NCBI RefSeq assembly: GCF_964031115.1
Contig: NZ_OZ035006.1
Location: 1,675,605 to 1,739,604, forward strand
Reading direction: 5' to 3'
Length of the DNA: 64,000 bases
DNA from: Spiroplasma endosymbiont of Clivina fossor
GTDB taxonomy: Bacteria > Bacillota_I > Bacilli_A > Mycoplasmatales > Nriv7
Part shown: in pieces, positions 31,245-41,448 of the stretch
Layout of the letters: each line of letters begins with the position of its first letter
How positions within the stretch are numbered: position 1 is the stretch's first letter
Made by a program: the position numbers and the translations under genes
The notes under the pieces: model-generated
What the model saw: the letters and a program-made list of their open reading frames with translations, nothing else
The model's database searches: none
Told to the model about the DNA's origin: nothing

Positions 31245-33080
31245 TTAAGAGAACTTTTTAATTATTATTAGTAAAATTGCTAGGGGAATTAAAAACTCAA
31301 AAAGATATTTAAATGCCGGAACTACTTCAAATACTGGGAAGGCGGTTTTGGTAAAATTAATTGTTGTTTTGGCAATGTCTGCAATGGGGCGAATTAAAAA
31401 ATTAATCCCAGAAAGACCAAGTAATCAATTTAACACACTAACAGAAGCGTGTTGAATACCACAAGATATGGCACTAAATAAACCTCAATAAGAACAGTTG
31501 GGTGTAGGAATTAAGTCATCCATATTACCACTTATGCCACCACCAATAAAAGCTGTTGAATTCAAAATGTTAAAATCGTATAAAGAATAATGATATTTAG
31601 TACTTTCATTTTTCTTTTTATATAGCGGAAAAGTCAGTGTAAAAATATTAATTCCATACATGACATCGACTTTGGCATTGTAAAAATGCAGTTTATTACT
31701 AGTAGCATTTCATAATTGGTTATCATATGCTTTTAACACATTAAAATCTATTTGATAAGAACTTTTACCAGTATTAAAACCATTGGCAATTTGTTTATCT
31801 TTAACAAAGAAATAAGAACGAAAAATCATATTCTTACTATTTTCTAGTGTCGAACCAAAATTAATTAAATACTGTTTGGGATAAAAAGTAATTAAGGAAC
31901 GATAGAAAAAGCCCATTTGTAAAACATTTTTAGGAATTTGTTGCATTCCTTTATAATCTAATTCTACATAAGTAGAAGCATCCATATCAAAACTCGCATA
32001 AAAGAATTGTGTAAAAAAACCACCTAAAACTTTATAAATTTTATCAAATAAATTAAAATAATACTGATTCGATAAATCCTTTAAATAAAAAAACATAAAA
32101 TCTTTAAAATCAGTCTTTAATTTGTCATCATAGCGTAAAAAATGAAAAGTATTACCATAATAATTAATTTGTCCAAAAAAAACATTAATAAAATCTTCAT
32201 TTCAACCATCATGTCAAATAAACTTAATTAATTGTTTATCATTCAAATAAAAAGTAACCATTCCTAAAGAAATTTCAATTCTAAAAACATCACTAAAACT
32301 AGAAAATTCTAAGTTATCAAAAAAATATAACGAGTTTTCAGGTTCAAAACTACGAGTTAAGGTAAATTTACTATTTTGTTTAAAACCATTTAATTCAATT
32401 GACATTTCACTCATATATTTAAAATTATCATCAAAGAAATTAAAAATTGGGACTCAATATAGATAAGAGTAATTAAATTTATCAAAATCTCGCCGTTGTA
32501 CCATTAAATAATCTAATTTATCTTGAAACTGGTTATACTGATATTCACCATCATTTTTAGTTATTTCAGTTGGTAATGGTTGTTCGTTATCTTTTTCAGG
32601 TAAAGGAGGCATTTCAGCTGAGAAGGAAGTTATTAAATATTGACTAAAACCTAAATCTTTATTTTTAGAAAATGTAATTTTAACATTAACAATTTTATCA
32701 ATAGTATATTTATTACTTTCACTTTTACCATTACGCTCATAAAAAATGCGAATGTCTTTAAAACCATCAATCGGTTTATAAGAAGTTAAAGGTTCCGCAG
32801 AATTAGAAACATCAAAAGGTAATTCATTTTTAATAGAACTAATATTTAATCATCCGCCTCAATCATTGCTAGTAGAACTCGTAAAATTACTATTCAAAAT
32901 TTTACCAAATTCCAAATCACAACTATCTCCACATTGAGCAGGATTGGTGGCTCGTTTTTCTCGCTTTATAAAAGATTGTTCCATATTAGGTTTTGGTGGT
33001 TGTTTTGCGTCAAAGAAAGCGCCTAGAGGGACTAAACCAATAAAAGCAATAACTAATAACCACGACATAAATCTATACAT
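31245..33080 (-). CDS. pIII-like attachment protein, type-3 N-domain (D)
   Basis: The 611-residue protein has a signal peptide (MYRFMSWLLVIAFIGLVPLG), PPKPNMEQ, the basic IKREKR motif, and a Cys-containing N-domain up to about residue 150. The body (LDYLMVQRRDFDKFNYSYLY) is shared with all other attachment proteins here, and the C-terminal anchor includes FLIPLAILLIIIKKF. The N-domain is unrelated to types 1 and 2 and is duplicated in the lipoprotein at 29610-30035. Receptor binding at the virion tip is inferred. Confidence 0.8.
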
Positions 33081-33104
33081 ATTTATTTGTCCTTTTTTCT
33101 GCGT

Positions 33105-33350
33105 TTAACTTCTTAAAATAAAGTATATTGTTGATAAAATGCCAATTGTTCCAATGATAATAAAAATTGGGTGTTGCGAAAATAATCTAATCATTGGTTT
33201 AAATAATTGTAGAAATTCACTGTTAGCCACAATAACTTTATTAAAATATTCCAACCCTTCATTTATAAAACGCCATAAACCAAGAAATTTATCAAAAGCA
33301 AAAATAGAAAAAACGGTAATTAAAAGAAAAATTATAACTAGTTTAAACAT
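33105..33350 (-). CDS. Phage membrane protein, 81 residues (D)
   Basis: Homologue of 10126-10374 (LFKPMIRLFSQHPIF) with terminal hydrophobic helices. The start overlaps the preceding stop (TAATG). In D the attachment gene follows directly because the two-gene membrane pair has moved. Confidence 0.8.
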   Translation of the reverse strand: MFKLVIIFLLITVFSIFAFDKFLGLWRFINEGLEYFNKVIVANSEFLQLFKPMIRLFSQHPIFIIIGTIGILSTIYFILRS

Positions 33351-33583
33351 TATTTTTTACCTCACTCTTTAACAGATTTGTTAACTCTTGTCTTTTTATA
33401 ACTTTCTTTGGCTTGCATTCCAATACCTAAAATAGCAACAAAGACAAAGTTAACAATTAAAGAGATTAAAGGAATAAGGATAATCCGAATTCCGGTGCCG
33501 GGAATAGTCATACTTCAAATTAAATCAAAAACTTTATAAATAATATCTGCAAAAAATGATGCCATTTTTTCTAGATTTGCCAT
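33350..33583 (-). CDS. Phage membrane protein, 77 residues (D)
   Basis: MANLEKMASFFADIIYKVFD, then a hydrophobic stretch and a short basic tail. Homologue of 9803-10123 without the long tail. Confidence 0.8.
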
Positions 33584-33647
33584 AATTAAGTATCCTTTCT
33601 TAGATTAAAATAATATGATAGTTAATTCCTATCTTTCAAATTACTTT

Positions 33648-34616
33648 TTAGTAATTCCATAATAGACTAAATTTTTCCATTTTAAGGTATTTTAATATTT
33701 CTAAATCAACTTCAGTAGTTTCATAAAACTTATCTTCATAAGTGTCAACAACAATGCGATTAGCAACGGGGCGTAAAAAAGATAAATACTTATTGTCGTA
33801 ACACTCTAAAACAGACATTGGAATTTTTAATTTAAAAAAGTAGATATCTAATTCCGGAATATTACGATATTTAGTTTTACGACCTTTTTTATTATTTTTA
33901 GCATCAATTAAACTCGTGCGTCAGCGTTCGTATTCTTCTACAGATTTAAAAGTGCCATAGACAACCTTTAGGTAGGGGCGAAAAAAATTAACTGATTTCT
34001 TAGTAATACCAACAATAACCGAATTAGCAATATCTCTAACTTTAACCCAAATATGTTCAGGGCGTTGGCCACTGGCTAGAACAATATGACCAAAATGTCT
34101 AACAAGAGCAAAATATTCTTGTAAACCTTGGGTTGATTTATCATTTTCTTTATAATCGGTTCCTTCTAAAAATAAATTGGTTTCGTCTCATAACAATAAA
34201 TGTTTTTCTTCTAATATTGGATATTCATTATCCAATAACGACATATGCCCCAAAGATAACATTTGTTGATCTAAAATTGGAAATGTTGAAGCCGTCTTTC
34301 ATTTTTTCCTACCTAAAAGTTTTGAAGCAAAAACTAATAAAGCAGTTTTTCCAGTTCCCAATGAACCAATCACAATATTTAATGGTGATTTGAATAAAAA
34401 ATTAATAAAAGATTTACGATTAACTCATTGCATAAATTTAGTAATTAAAATTAAACAATTTAAGATAATACCGATGATATGAAAAAATGAAACTCAATAT
34501 TGTGGATTAATAACAACAAGAAAAGCATAATAATATCAAGAAATAATAAAGAAAGTGCGATTTAAGCTAACAAAGTCATTGATTTTTTCACAGATATTTT
34601 TTAGAAATTTAAGCAT
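33648..34616 (-). CDS. Zot-like assembly ATPase (D)
   Basis: The 322-residue protein has two N-terminal hydrophobic segments, Walker A GSLGTGKT, Walker B HLLLWDE, and the conserved EYFALVRHFGHIVLASGQRP. It is diverged from the A/B/C version but colinear. It appears intact. Confidence 0.9.
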
Positions 34617-34646
34617 TATCGCACTCCTTTATTTTTTTAATTACTA

Positions 34647-34886
34647 TTAACGAACTCTTAATAGTAGTTTTTCAAACATTCCAAAAGCAAATAAGAATAA
34701 TCCAACAATTGCCGGAAATAAAAAAATTCAATAAGTAGCAAAGAAATCTACTACTAATGGCATTTGCCCACTGATAATGTCGCTTCAGATTTTTCCAAAA
34801 AGTCCTACCATACTATCTCACAAATTACTAATGGCTTGTTTTCCGGTAATTGCTACTGGTGCATCAGCTAAGAAAGTTGTAAACAT
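34647..34886 (-). CDS. Major coat protein candidate (D)
   Basis: 79 residues, MFTTFLADAPVAITGKQAIS, amphipathic and membrane helices and the end KLLLRVR. Strong AAAGGGGGTGAT box. Confidence 0.85.
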
Positions 34887-34928
34887 ATAATCACCCCCTT
34901 TCTTTTCAAAATATTTATCCTATATTTA

Positions 34929-35162
34929 TTAACAAAAATAAGATTTAACTTTATAAAATAAAATCAACATAAATAAGATAATAACTGTTGTTAGTAATCA
35001 AAAAGCGATGTTGGTTGTTAAAAGTCAAAGTGGTTCTTCAGTTAAATTAATTTCTTTACCACCAGTAATATGAGCTGGAATAGTTGTAATTTGGATAAAC
35101 AAATCTCAGAAAGTTTGTTTAATTTGTTCTCAATTTAAATCTTTTCAAACAACTAGAAACAT
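34929..35162 (-). CDS. Phage membrane protein, 77 residues (D)
   Basis: Homologue of 8147-8377: WEQIKQTFWDLFIQITTIPA followed by a C-terminal membrane helix; several UGA-Trp codons. The stretch 34990-35120 is nearly identical to that of A at DNA level although the flanks differ, a sign of recombination. Confidence 0.8.
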
Positions 35163-35317
35163 TGAAATAAACACTTAATCGGAAGAAAGAGAATCGCAAT
35201 GAAACTGGCAAATAACACAATGATTACAAGAATTGAGAACAAAAATACTACTTGGGGCGGTAAATCAGCAGTTGGATAAATTAATTCAATTAACTTAATA
35301 ATTACATCTTTTAACAT
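35153..35317 (-). CDS. Phage small membrane protein, 54 residues (D)
   Basis: MLKDVIIKLIELIYPTADLP and one hydrophobic helix. The start follows AAAGGA by a short spacer. Overlaps the next gene by 10 bases. Close to the F protein at 25864-26013. Confidence 0.7.
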   Translation of the reverse strand: MLKDVIIKLIELIYPTADLPPQVVFLFSILVIIVLFASFIAILFLPIKCLFQCF

Positions 35318-35321
35318 TGCT

Positions 35322-35546
35322 TTATCCTTTCGTTTGGATTTCTTGATTTTGTTTATCATTTTTTTCAGTTAAATAAGATAATTTAACAATGAAGCGTTTT
35401 TCTTTTTTACTAAAATCCCCTTTAATTTCTTTTGCTTGTTTACCATACTTTTTAACATCGTTCATTCAACGCCACAACCCCCAAGCAACAGCAAAAGCGA
35501 GTAATAAGGTTAATAAGATAAAACATATTAGACTAAATATTGCCAT
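35322..35546 (-). CDS. Phage single-span membrane protein, 74 residues (D)
   Basis: MAIFSLICFILLTLLLAFAV followed by a basic tail (FSKKEKRFIVKLSYL). Homologue of 7761-7982. The start overlaps the stop of the 96-residue gene (TAATG). Confidence 0.75.
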
Positions 35547-35836
35547 TATTTTTCAATTTCCTTTCTATTTAAAGTTTGGTTTTTTGTTCTTTTAATTTTG
35601 ATTTTTTTAATAAGTCACTCAATGCTACAGTTTATAACTACTGCTATTGTAATGCATATATCTAAATACCCTAGTATCATAAGTGAAATTAATGCTTCAA
35701 ATTTTTCATATAATAATTTCAAATCATTAATTTCCAATTTTAAAAATGGAATGAAAAAGATAGTAATCATAAAAATGTAAGGCAAAATTCTCCATCAATA
35801 TTTTTTTAAAGAATTAATGAGTTTGTTTAGTTTCAT
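35546..35836 (-). CDS. Phage two-span membrane protein, 96 residues (D, relocated)
   Basis: Homologue of 10767-11039 (LKKYWWRILPYIF), C-terminally extended to KEIEK. In A, B and C this gene precedes the attachment gene; here it lies between rep and the first small membrane genes. Confidence 0.75.
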
Positions 35837-36164
35837 TTTTCAAAGTTCTTTTTTCCTTAATTTTCTTAACAATAAGTCAAACTAATTTTTCAACTTGAAA
35901 AGCAATAAATATCGCACTACCAAATCAATAAACAAACAATCCGAGCAACATAATAACAGTATTTAAACCAAAAAACTTATACATATCTTTTTCAATAAAA
36001 TCAATAAATTCACTATTTGTTCCCATTATCCACTTAGTATCTAATAAAGTTAAAGTTCAAAGTATTAAATTTATAAAAATAAAAACAATGCTAAGTAATA
36101 TTTTTAACCAATGATTTTTAAATCAATTTTTAATTCTTATTTTAAATTGCACTTTTTCTTTCAT
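35814..36164 (-). CDS. Phage two-span membrane protein, 116 residues (D, relocated)
   Basis: MKEKVQFKIRIKNWFKNHWL, two hydrophobic helices around DTKWIMGTNSEF, and a basic tail. Homologue of 10397-10789 with a shorter N-terminus. It overlaps the 96-residue gene by 23 bases, the same overlap as in A, so the two moved as a unit. Confidence 0.75.
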
Positions 36165-36177
36165 TTTTTAACTCCTA

Positions 36178-36905
36178 ATGTTTCATTTTTCTTAGTTGAT
36201 TTCTAAATCTTAAGCTTTCTAAGGAAGCATAATTTGCACTCTCAAAATCTACATAATCAATATTTTTAAATTCATAGATTGCTCCACACATTTTAGTTTT
36301 AAATTTATTAACTGTTGATTTTAAGTATTTTACAAATTCAGAATTTACGGTTCTATTAACAATATTATTCAAAGTATCGGTAAATATTTGTTTTCTAGTA
36401 ATGGGGTTTTGACAGTTATAAGAGAATTGATAAGCCTTGATATTTAAGTCATACTGGTTTAATGACTTTTCATTCAGGACATTTTTAGTTATATATTTGG
36501 AGCAATATTTTACAACCATTTCATTAGTGTTTTCACGAACTCTAATATTTTTATTAATTCCATAAGGTCAAAATTGTAAAATAATTTTATGAGGTATTTT
36601 TTCGGTGATTAAAATATGAAAATGAATAACGCCTCTTTTCTGATATTCATATGTATACAAATACGTAATATTTTTATTAATTCCATAAGGTCAAAATTAT
36701 GATATGCCTTCCGAATAACATTAGATTTTGCACGAATATTACTATTAAGCAGTTTTGTATCACAATTACCTTTATTTTTTAAACCGCTAACATTGCGGTT
36801 ATTTGCTTTGATGCGTTCTAAAGGCATAACAATATTACGAATATATTGACCGTAATAAATGGTTTTCATATAAAAATCAGTCGGATTTTGAGGTTGTAAA
36901 TTCAT
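36178..36905 (-). pseudogene. Plectrovirus rolling-circle replication protein, frameshifted
   Basis: The N-terminal part reads MNLQPQNPTDFYMKTIYYGQ and then shifts frame. The following frame has YEYQKRGVIHFHILITEKIP, with the HUH metal-binding motif (HFH), and VVKYCSKYITKN with the likely catalytic Tyr motif; it ends RKMKH at 36178. HUH proteins nick one strand to start rolling-circle replication. A 36-base segment coding FWPYGINKNI occurs twice (near 36550 and 36685); the extra copy sits exactly where the frame changes. The gene is therefore inactive as it stands. Confidence 0.75.
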
Positions 36906-36958
36906 ATTTTATGCTCCCGTTTTAGATTTTCGCCAGTTGTGTTATTTAATCAAGTAAT

Positions 36959-37016
36959 AGTCGGCTTCGCCGACTAACCCGCTAGCGGGCGGGGCGGCAT
37001 ACGCCTTCCGCACCGC
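36959..37016 (-). other. GC-rich hairpin cluster before rep (candidate origin)
   Basis: AGTCGGC-TTC-GCCGACT (36959-36975) is a perfect stem-loop, CCCGCTAGCGGG (36978-36989) a perfect palindrome, and a further GC-rich motif shared with prophage F follows. It is the most GC-rich spot in the window and stands in the rep promoter region, as expected for a plus-strand origin. The rest of 36906-37058 holds no gene. Confidence 0.55.
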
Positions 37017-37058
37017 TTCGCAGACCGAAATGATTACCAATTAACTGGACAAGTTTTT

Positions 37059-37340
37059 TTAATTTTTTGATAATTCAATTTTTTGCAAATTAACTATTTT
37101 AGGATTTTTATCAAAAGTTAATTCACAACTAAAAAATGATTTAACATTTTCTTTTAACAACTTATAAATTTCTTGTTGCTCTAGATTGTTATCATCAATT
37201 CATAAAGCTTTTTGTTCACCAGTAGGCTCAAATAAATCATTTTCATATCGCAAAAATTCGGCAGAGTAACCTGACATCACAGAACCATCTTTGTTTTTAA
37301 ATACTTTTCTTTTTATACTAACTAATTTAATTTTAAACAT
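37059..37340 (-). CDS. Unrecognised 93-residue phage protein (D)
   Basis: MFKIKLVSIKRKVFKNKDGS, soluble and beta-rich, with FFSCELTFDKNPKIVNLQKI at the end. An AAAGGAG box precedes the start. First gene before rep; a single-strand-binding role would suit size and position, but no motif proves it. Confidence 0.6.
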
Positions 37341-37477
37341 TATTTTTTAACTCCTTTAATTTTTTTCTTTCATTTTTAAAACTCGTTTGGATTTAGTTAT
37401 TCATATAAATTTCCCACATCTAATATATTTATAAAAATTAAGCTTTTAATAGTTTTTCACAAAATTTAAAAGTTCTG
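37341..37477 (-). other. Gap between uvrD and prophage D
   Basis: 137 bases without a gene. The 93-residue phage gene reads away from here, and no clear terminator for uvrD is seen. Confidence 0.4.
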
Positions 37478-39403
37478 TTAATTAAATTTAATTTCTAATA
37501 AACTAGTATCAATTTCTGTAATAAATCTTGAAGGTAAACAGTAATTATTAGCTATATAAGAAAACCCTTTACTATAACTTAAAAATAATCCTTTTTTTGC
37601 TCTTGTAATCGCAACATATAAAACCCTTCGTTCTTCTTCAATAGCAGTAATTCCTTCTTCAATACTTAAAGTATTAGGAAAAACACCTTCATTTAAACCA
37701 ATAACAAATACAAAATCATATTCTAATCCTTTAGCATTATGAATTGTCATCAAACTAACTTTATCTTGAACAACAGAATTTTCATCTTGGTCAACATATA
37801 AACTAACTTCTTGTAAATAATGTTGTAATAATTCTATTCCTTGTAATGAATCATAATTTTGCAAATCATAATTTTCCATATGATTAAATAATTCTTTAAC
37901 ATTTTCTAAGCGTTCTCCTTCAAAACCATCCACTAATTGTTGTAAGTAAGTACCATTATTTAAAAAATCTTGAGCTAAACAAGTTATTTTTTCATATGAC
38001 TTTAGTTTTTCTTTTCAAACTTTTAAATATGTAACTAATTTAACTATTGATGGTTTTAAACTAGAAACATTTACCATTAAATATTTTAAAAGCGATTGCT
38101 CGCTATTTTGTGATTGTTCAATTAAATTGTTAATTGTTGTTATCCCCACACCTTTAATTAAATTCAAAATTCGTATTATTGATAATTCATCACCATAAAC
38201 TAAAGTTTTTAAGTAAGCTAAAACATCCTTAATTTCTTTTCTTTCAAAAAACTTAAAAGCACCATAAATACGATAATTAATATAATTATTAATTAATGCC
38301 GTTTCTAAATGATGAGAAAGATGATTAGCACGATAAAGAATTAAAATATTTTTTAATAAAATATTTTTTTCAACTAACTTTTTAATTTCTTTAATTACCC
38401 AATTAGCCTCGCAAATACTAGTATTACCACAATATAGTTTTATCTTGTTACCGCGGTTATTCATTGCAAATAAATCTTTAGCAATTCGTGAATGATTATA
38501 ACTAATAAGAATATTTGCAACATCTAAAATATTTTGTATTGAACGATAATTTTGATTAAGAATAAAAGTTTTCGCATTAGGAAAATAATTATTAAAATCT
38601 AAAATTAATCTTGCTTTTGCCCCTCGAAAAGAATAAATTGTTTGGTCAGGGTCACCAACAACAGTAATATTTTGATGTATTTTTACTAAATAATTAATTA
38701 ATTGAAACTGTAATTCATTAGTATCTTGAAATTCATCAACCAAAACATAAGAAAATTGTTTCTGTCACTTTTGTAGTACTTCTGAATGCTGAGAAAATAA
38801 TTTCAAAGTTAATATTAATAAATCATCAAAATCAACCATATTATTTTTAGACAAATATTGTAAATAAATCTTATAGATTTCTAATCATTGTTGCTTATAT
38901 TCATAATAAAAGGCGTTATTAATAACATCACAATAAGATAATTGGTTATTCTTTAAATAAGAAATCATACTACTAACTTTTTTAATTTCATTATTATCAA
39001 AATTATATTGCTTATTTTTACTAATATTTTTTAAAATATTGATTTTATCAACAGTATCAATGATAATAAAATCTTTTGTATATCCTAAAACCATAATATC
39101 TCTTCTTAAAACCCTAACACAAAAAGCATGATATGTATGGATTCATATATATTTAGATTCATCATTACCAACTAATTCATTTAATCGACTTTTCATTTCA
39201 TTAGTTGCCTTATTAGTAAAAGTTACCGCTAAAATTTGACTACTATTAATGGCCAAATTATGAATTAAATGAGCAATTTTATAAATAATAACTCTTGTTT
39301 TGCCACTTCCTGCACCAGCTATAATTCTATTAGCACCTTCACTACTTAAAACAGCTAATCTTTGCTTCTCGTTTAAATGTTTTAAATTTATAACTTCTTT
39401 CAA
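37478..39403 (-). CDS. uvrD: UvrD/PcrA-type superfamily 1 DNA helicase
   Basis: The 641-residue protein is read through UGA-Trp codons. Motif I AGAGSGKT at residues 29-36, AVTFTNKATNEMKSR (Ia), VDEFQDTN (II), VGDPDQTIYSFRGA (III), LNQNYRS (IV), SLMTIHNAKGLEYDFVFV (V) and EERRVLYVAITRAKKG (VI) are all present. Such helicases unwind DNA in repair and clear replication forks. It lacks the C-terminal extension of longer PcrA proteins. The start is TTG 39403, six bases after a small ORF whose ribosome-binding site is strong, so coupled translation is likely. Confidence 0.93.
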
Positions 39404-39406
39404 AAT

Positions 39407-39508
39407 TTAAAAGCCATTTTTGTCACAAGAATTACAGATTCCAACTGTATTTTTATTACCAACAACATAACTTTCGCTATCGCATTCGATACAAAATATT
39501 ACTGCCAA
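39407..39508 (-). CDS. Small zinc-knuckle peptide upstream of uvrD
   Basis: 33 residues from TTG 39508 with a GGGGGTG box at good spacing. CIEC near the N-terminus and CNSC near the C-terminus can bind one zinc. It ends four bases before the uvrD start, which itself has no good ribosome-binding site. The reading is plausible because of the cysteine pairs and strong box; it might act as a leader for uvrD translation. Confidence 0.5.
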   Translation of the reverse strand: MAVIFCIECDSESYVVGNKNTVGICNSCDKNGF

Positions 39509-39540
39509 AAGAATACACCCCCAAATAATTTATAAAAACC

Positions 39541-39813
39541 AAATGTGCAAAACATCTGTGGTTTCTACATTTTTAGAACATCGTGTAATATACCACAGAC
39601 TTATGACAAACACAAGAAGTTTTTTAAAAAAGGTCGCGTTTAGTTTTCTTAGGTATTGCTTTGAAGAAGTAAAACAATCAGCTAATTTATATTATTTAAT
39701 TACTAAACTAACCCTGCCTTTCTTGTTATTGTCATCTTTATTCGCTATGATTTTATCATATTATTGAATTTTTACACAACAAAAAATTATTAATTTTATT
39801 AAATTTTCACTAA
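39541..39813 (-). promoter_or_regulatory. uvrD upstream region: repeats and possible promoter
   Basis: No gene is seen. GTGCAAAACATCTGTGGT (39545-39562) is the inverse of 27341-27358, and the next 40 bases repeat 27308-27350 directly. Positions 39632-39779 are the 147-bp repeat also found upstream of rpsU, with TTGTGT-18-TAAAAT on the minus strand as a possible promoter for uvrD. Confidence 0.5.
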
Positions 39814-41202
39814 TTATCTAAATTTATGTTTTCTATATTTATTCGTATATACAATACTGCCCTTATTAATTCAACTATCATCATTTTTCTTATTATATTT
39901 ATTTCATAATGAAGTTTTATATATTTCTTTTCTGATTTCTATTTCTGAATTAATATTTTCATTAATGTAATGTAATACATTTAATTTGTTTAAATTTGCC
40001 ATTCTTAAATGTAATAAGTTATTTAAATTCTTATGATTATATATTTTTGCTCCATATCCTAATTGTTGTTTTACCAAATGCGATACATCACTTTCAATGC
40101 TACAACCGATATTTCATTCTAAATTTTGATTATTAATACCTTGTTTATTATTACTGAAATAATTACTCGCCTTTCTTAAATTTGTTTTAATATCTTTATT
40201 TAATTCATTTTTAGCAACATTACGAATGTTTTTGATTAATTCTTGATGATTTCCATCTTTATATAATTTAATTCAACTATTTAATGTTACTTTGCGATTT
40301 TCAAAAATAATATTAAATGCAGTTTGTTTTAATTTTTTAATAGCGTGATAACCATCTAAAATATATCTAACATTACCAAAACTGTTGGCAATTTCTCTAA
40401 TTCAAGTATCACCATCACCACAAACAATTATTTTGTCATAATTAATATTCGTATAATGTTTTTGTAATTCTTTAATTAATGAATCACGATAGTCCATCGT
40501 ATTTATTCGTTTACCAACTTTTAACATTAGAAAATGACCTCGTTTGTTTTCTAATTCTCTACGAGCGTTTTTGTAATTTTTTTCTTTATGTCCGGTATGA
40601 AAAGTAACTAAACGAATTCTTTGGTCTTGTTTAACTTTATGATCTAATGTCGCTAAAAATGTCTCATCTAGTTGAATATATAAATCCTTATTTTTGACAT
40701 CAATTCTAGTTTTAGTTTCTTTTTCTGCTAGTTGAAAATATTCAGCAATATCATATTTATTTAAAATACTTGAAATACTAGCTTTTGAAATATAACAATG
40801 ATTTAGAGCATCTAAAACATCGCGATAGCGTTTACCATCACCTAAAAGACTTAAAACTTTAAATTGAACATCAAAATAAATGCGTTGTTTGGGCAATAAA
40901 CCAATTTCTTTATCTAACAAACATACATATTCAAATTTACCTGATTTTTGATTTCAATATTTATATCGGCGTCGTTTAAAAGTAACATCACCAAAAATTG
41001 TAATAATTGTTCTTGTTGCAAAATGAACTACTTTATAACCTTGTTTTAAGCGATAATGATATTTATATAAGTACTCATCTAATTTTTCGTATTCATTAGC
41101 TAGTTGCTCGCATTTGTTGGTGTACATATTTTTATGGGTTGTAAATAAGCTGAATCAATGTTTATTTTCTGGAGTTTTTACATTATTATTAATTTTTAAC
41201 AT
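39814..41202 (-). CDS. ISLre2-family (UPF0236) transposase
   Basis: The 462-residue protein MLKINNNVKTPENKHWFSLF is read with UGA as Trp. It contains TRTIITIFGDVTFKRRRYKY near the N-terminus, LYIQLDETFLATLDH, KIIVCGDGDTWI and RYILDGYHAIKKLKQ, the pattern of ISLre2 transposases. It appears intact. I could not fix the ends of the element: no clear inverted repeat is visible at 39632 or 41203-41225. Confidence 0.8.
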
Positions 41203-41448
41203 AATAAATTACCTTTCTAGGTAGAGTAATTTTAACAAAGTTAAATTTAGTCATGCTTATTTTTCTTTTTTAAAGATAAATGTTTTTCTAGAATTATTAT
41301 TCAATATTTTGAAAAAATGATAGAAATTCTTATTTGATGATTTATAATTAATTTGTATTAATTAAATTTTATAATTTTAAGGAAGGGTCAAGCGGTTACT
41401 ATAAAAATTTATTAATTAGTAAAAATTCACGAAAAGGATTTGATTAAT
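41203..41448. other. Lipoprotein 3' relic and propeller-gene promoter region
   Basis: Bases 41220-41300 match the 3' end and downstream of the prophage B lipoprotein gene (compare 45298-45369); on the minus strand they code SRKTFIFKKEK and stop. Further on, TTATAAT-type boxes near 41340-41380 and the leader ATTAATTAGTAAAAATTCAC, shared with 51967-51987, precede the propeller gene. Confidence 0.55.

Larger units (their letters stand above)
27388..37340 (-). mobile_element. Prophage D, plectrovirus with rep and transposase
   Basis: Minus-strand order: a 93-residue gene, GC-rich hairpins, rep (broken), the 116/96-residue membrane pair, small membrane proteins, coat, Zot-like, two membrane proteins, attachment protein, lipoprotein, rve-type transposase (broken). 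IS1595 copy 3 and IS5 copy 5 have entered it. The presence of rep and a transposase ORF matches published SpV1-type gene content more closely than A-C do. It is probably defective. Confidence 0.85.
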
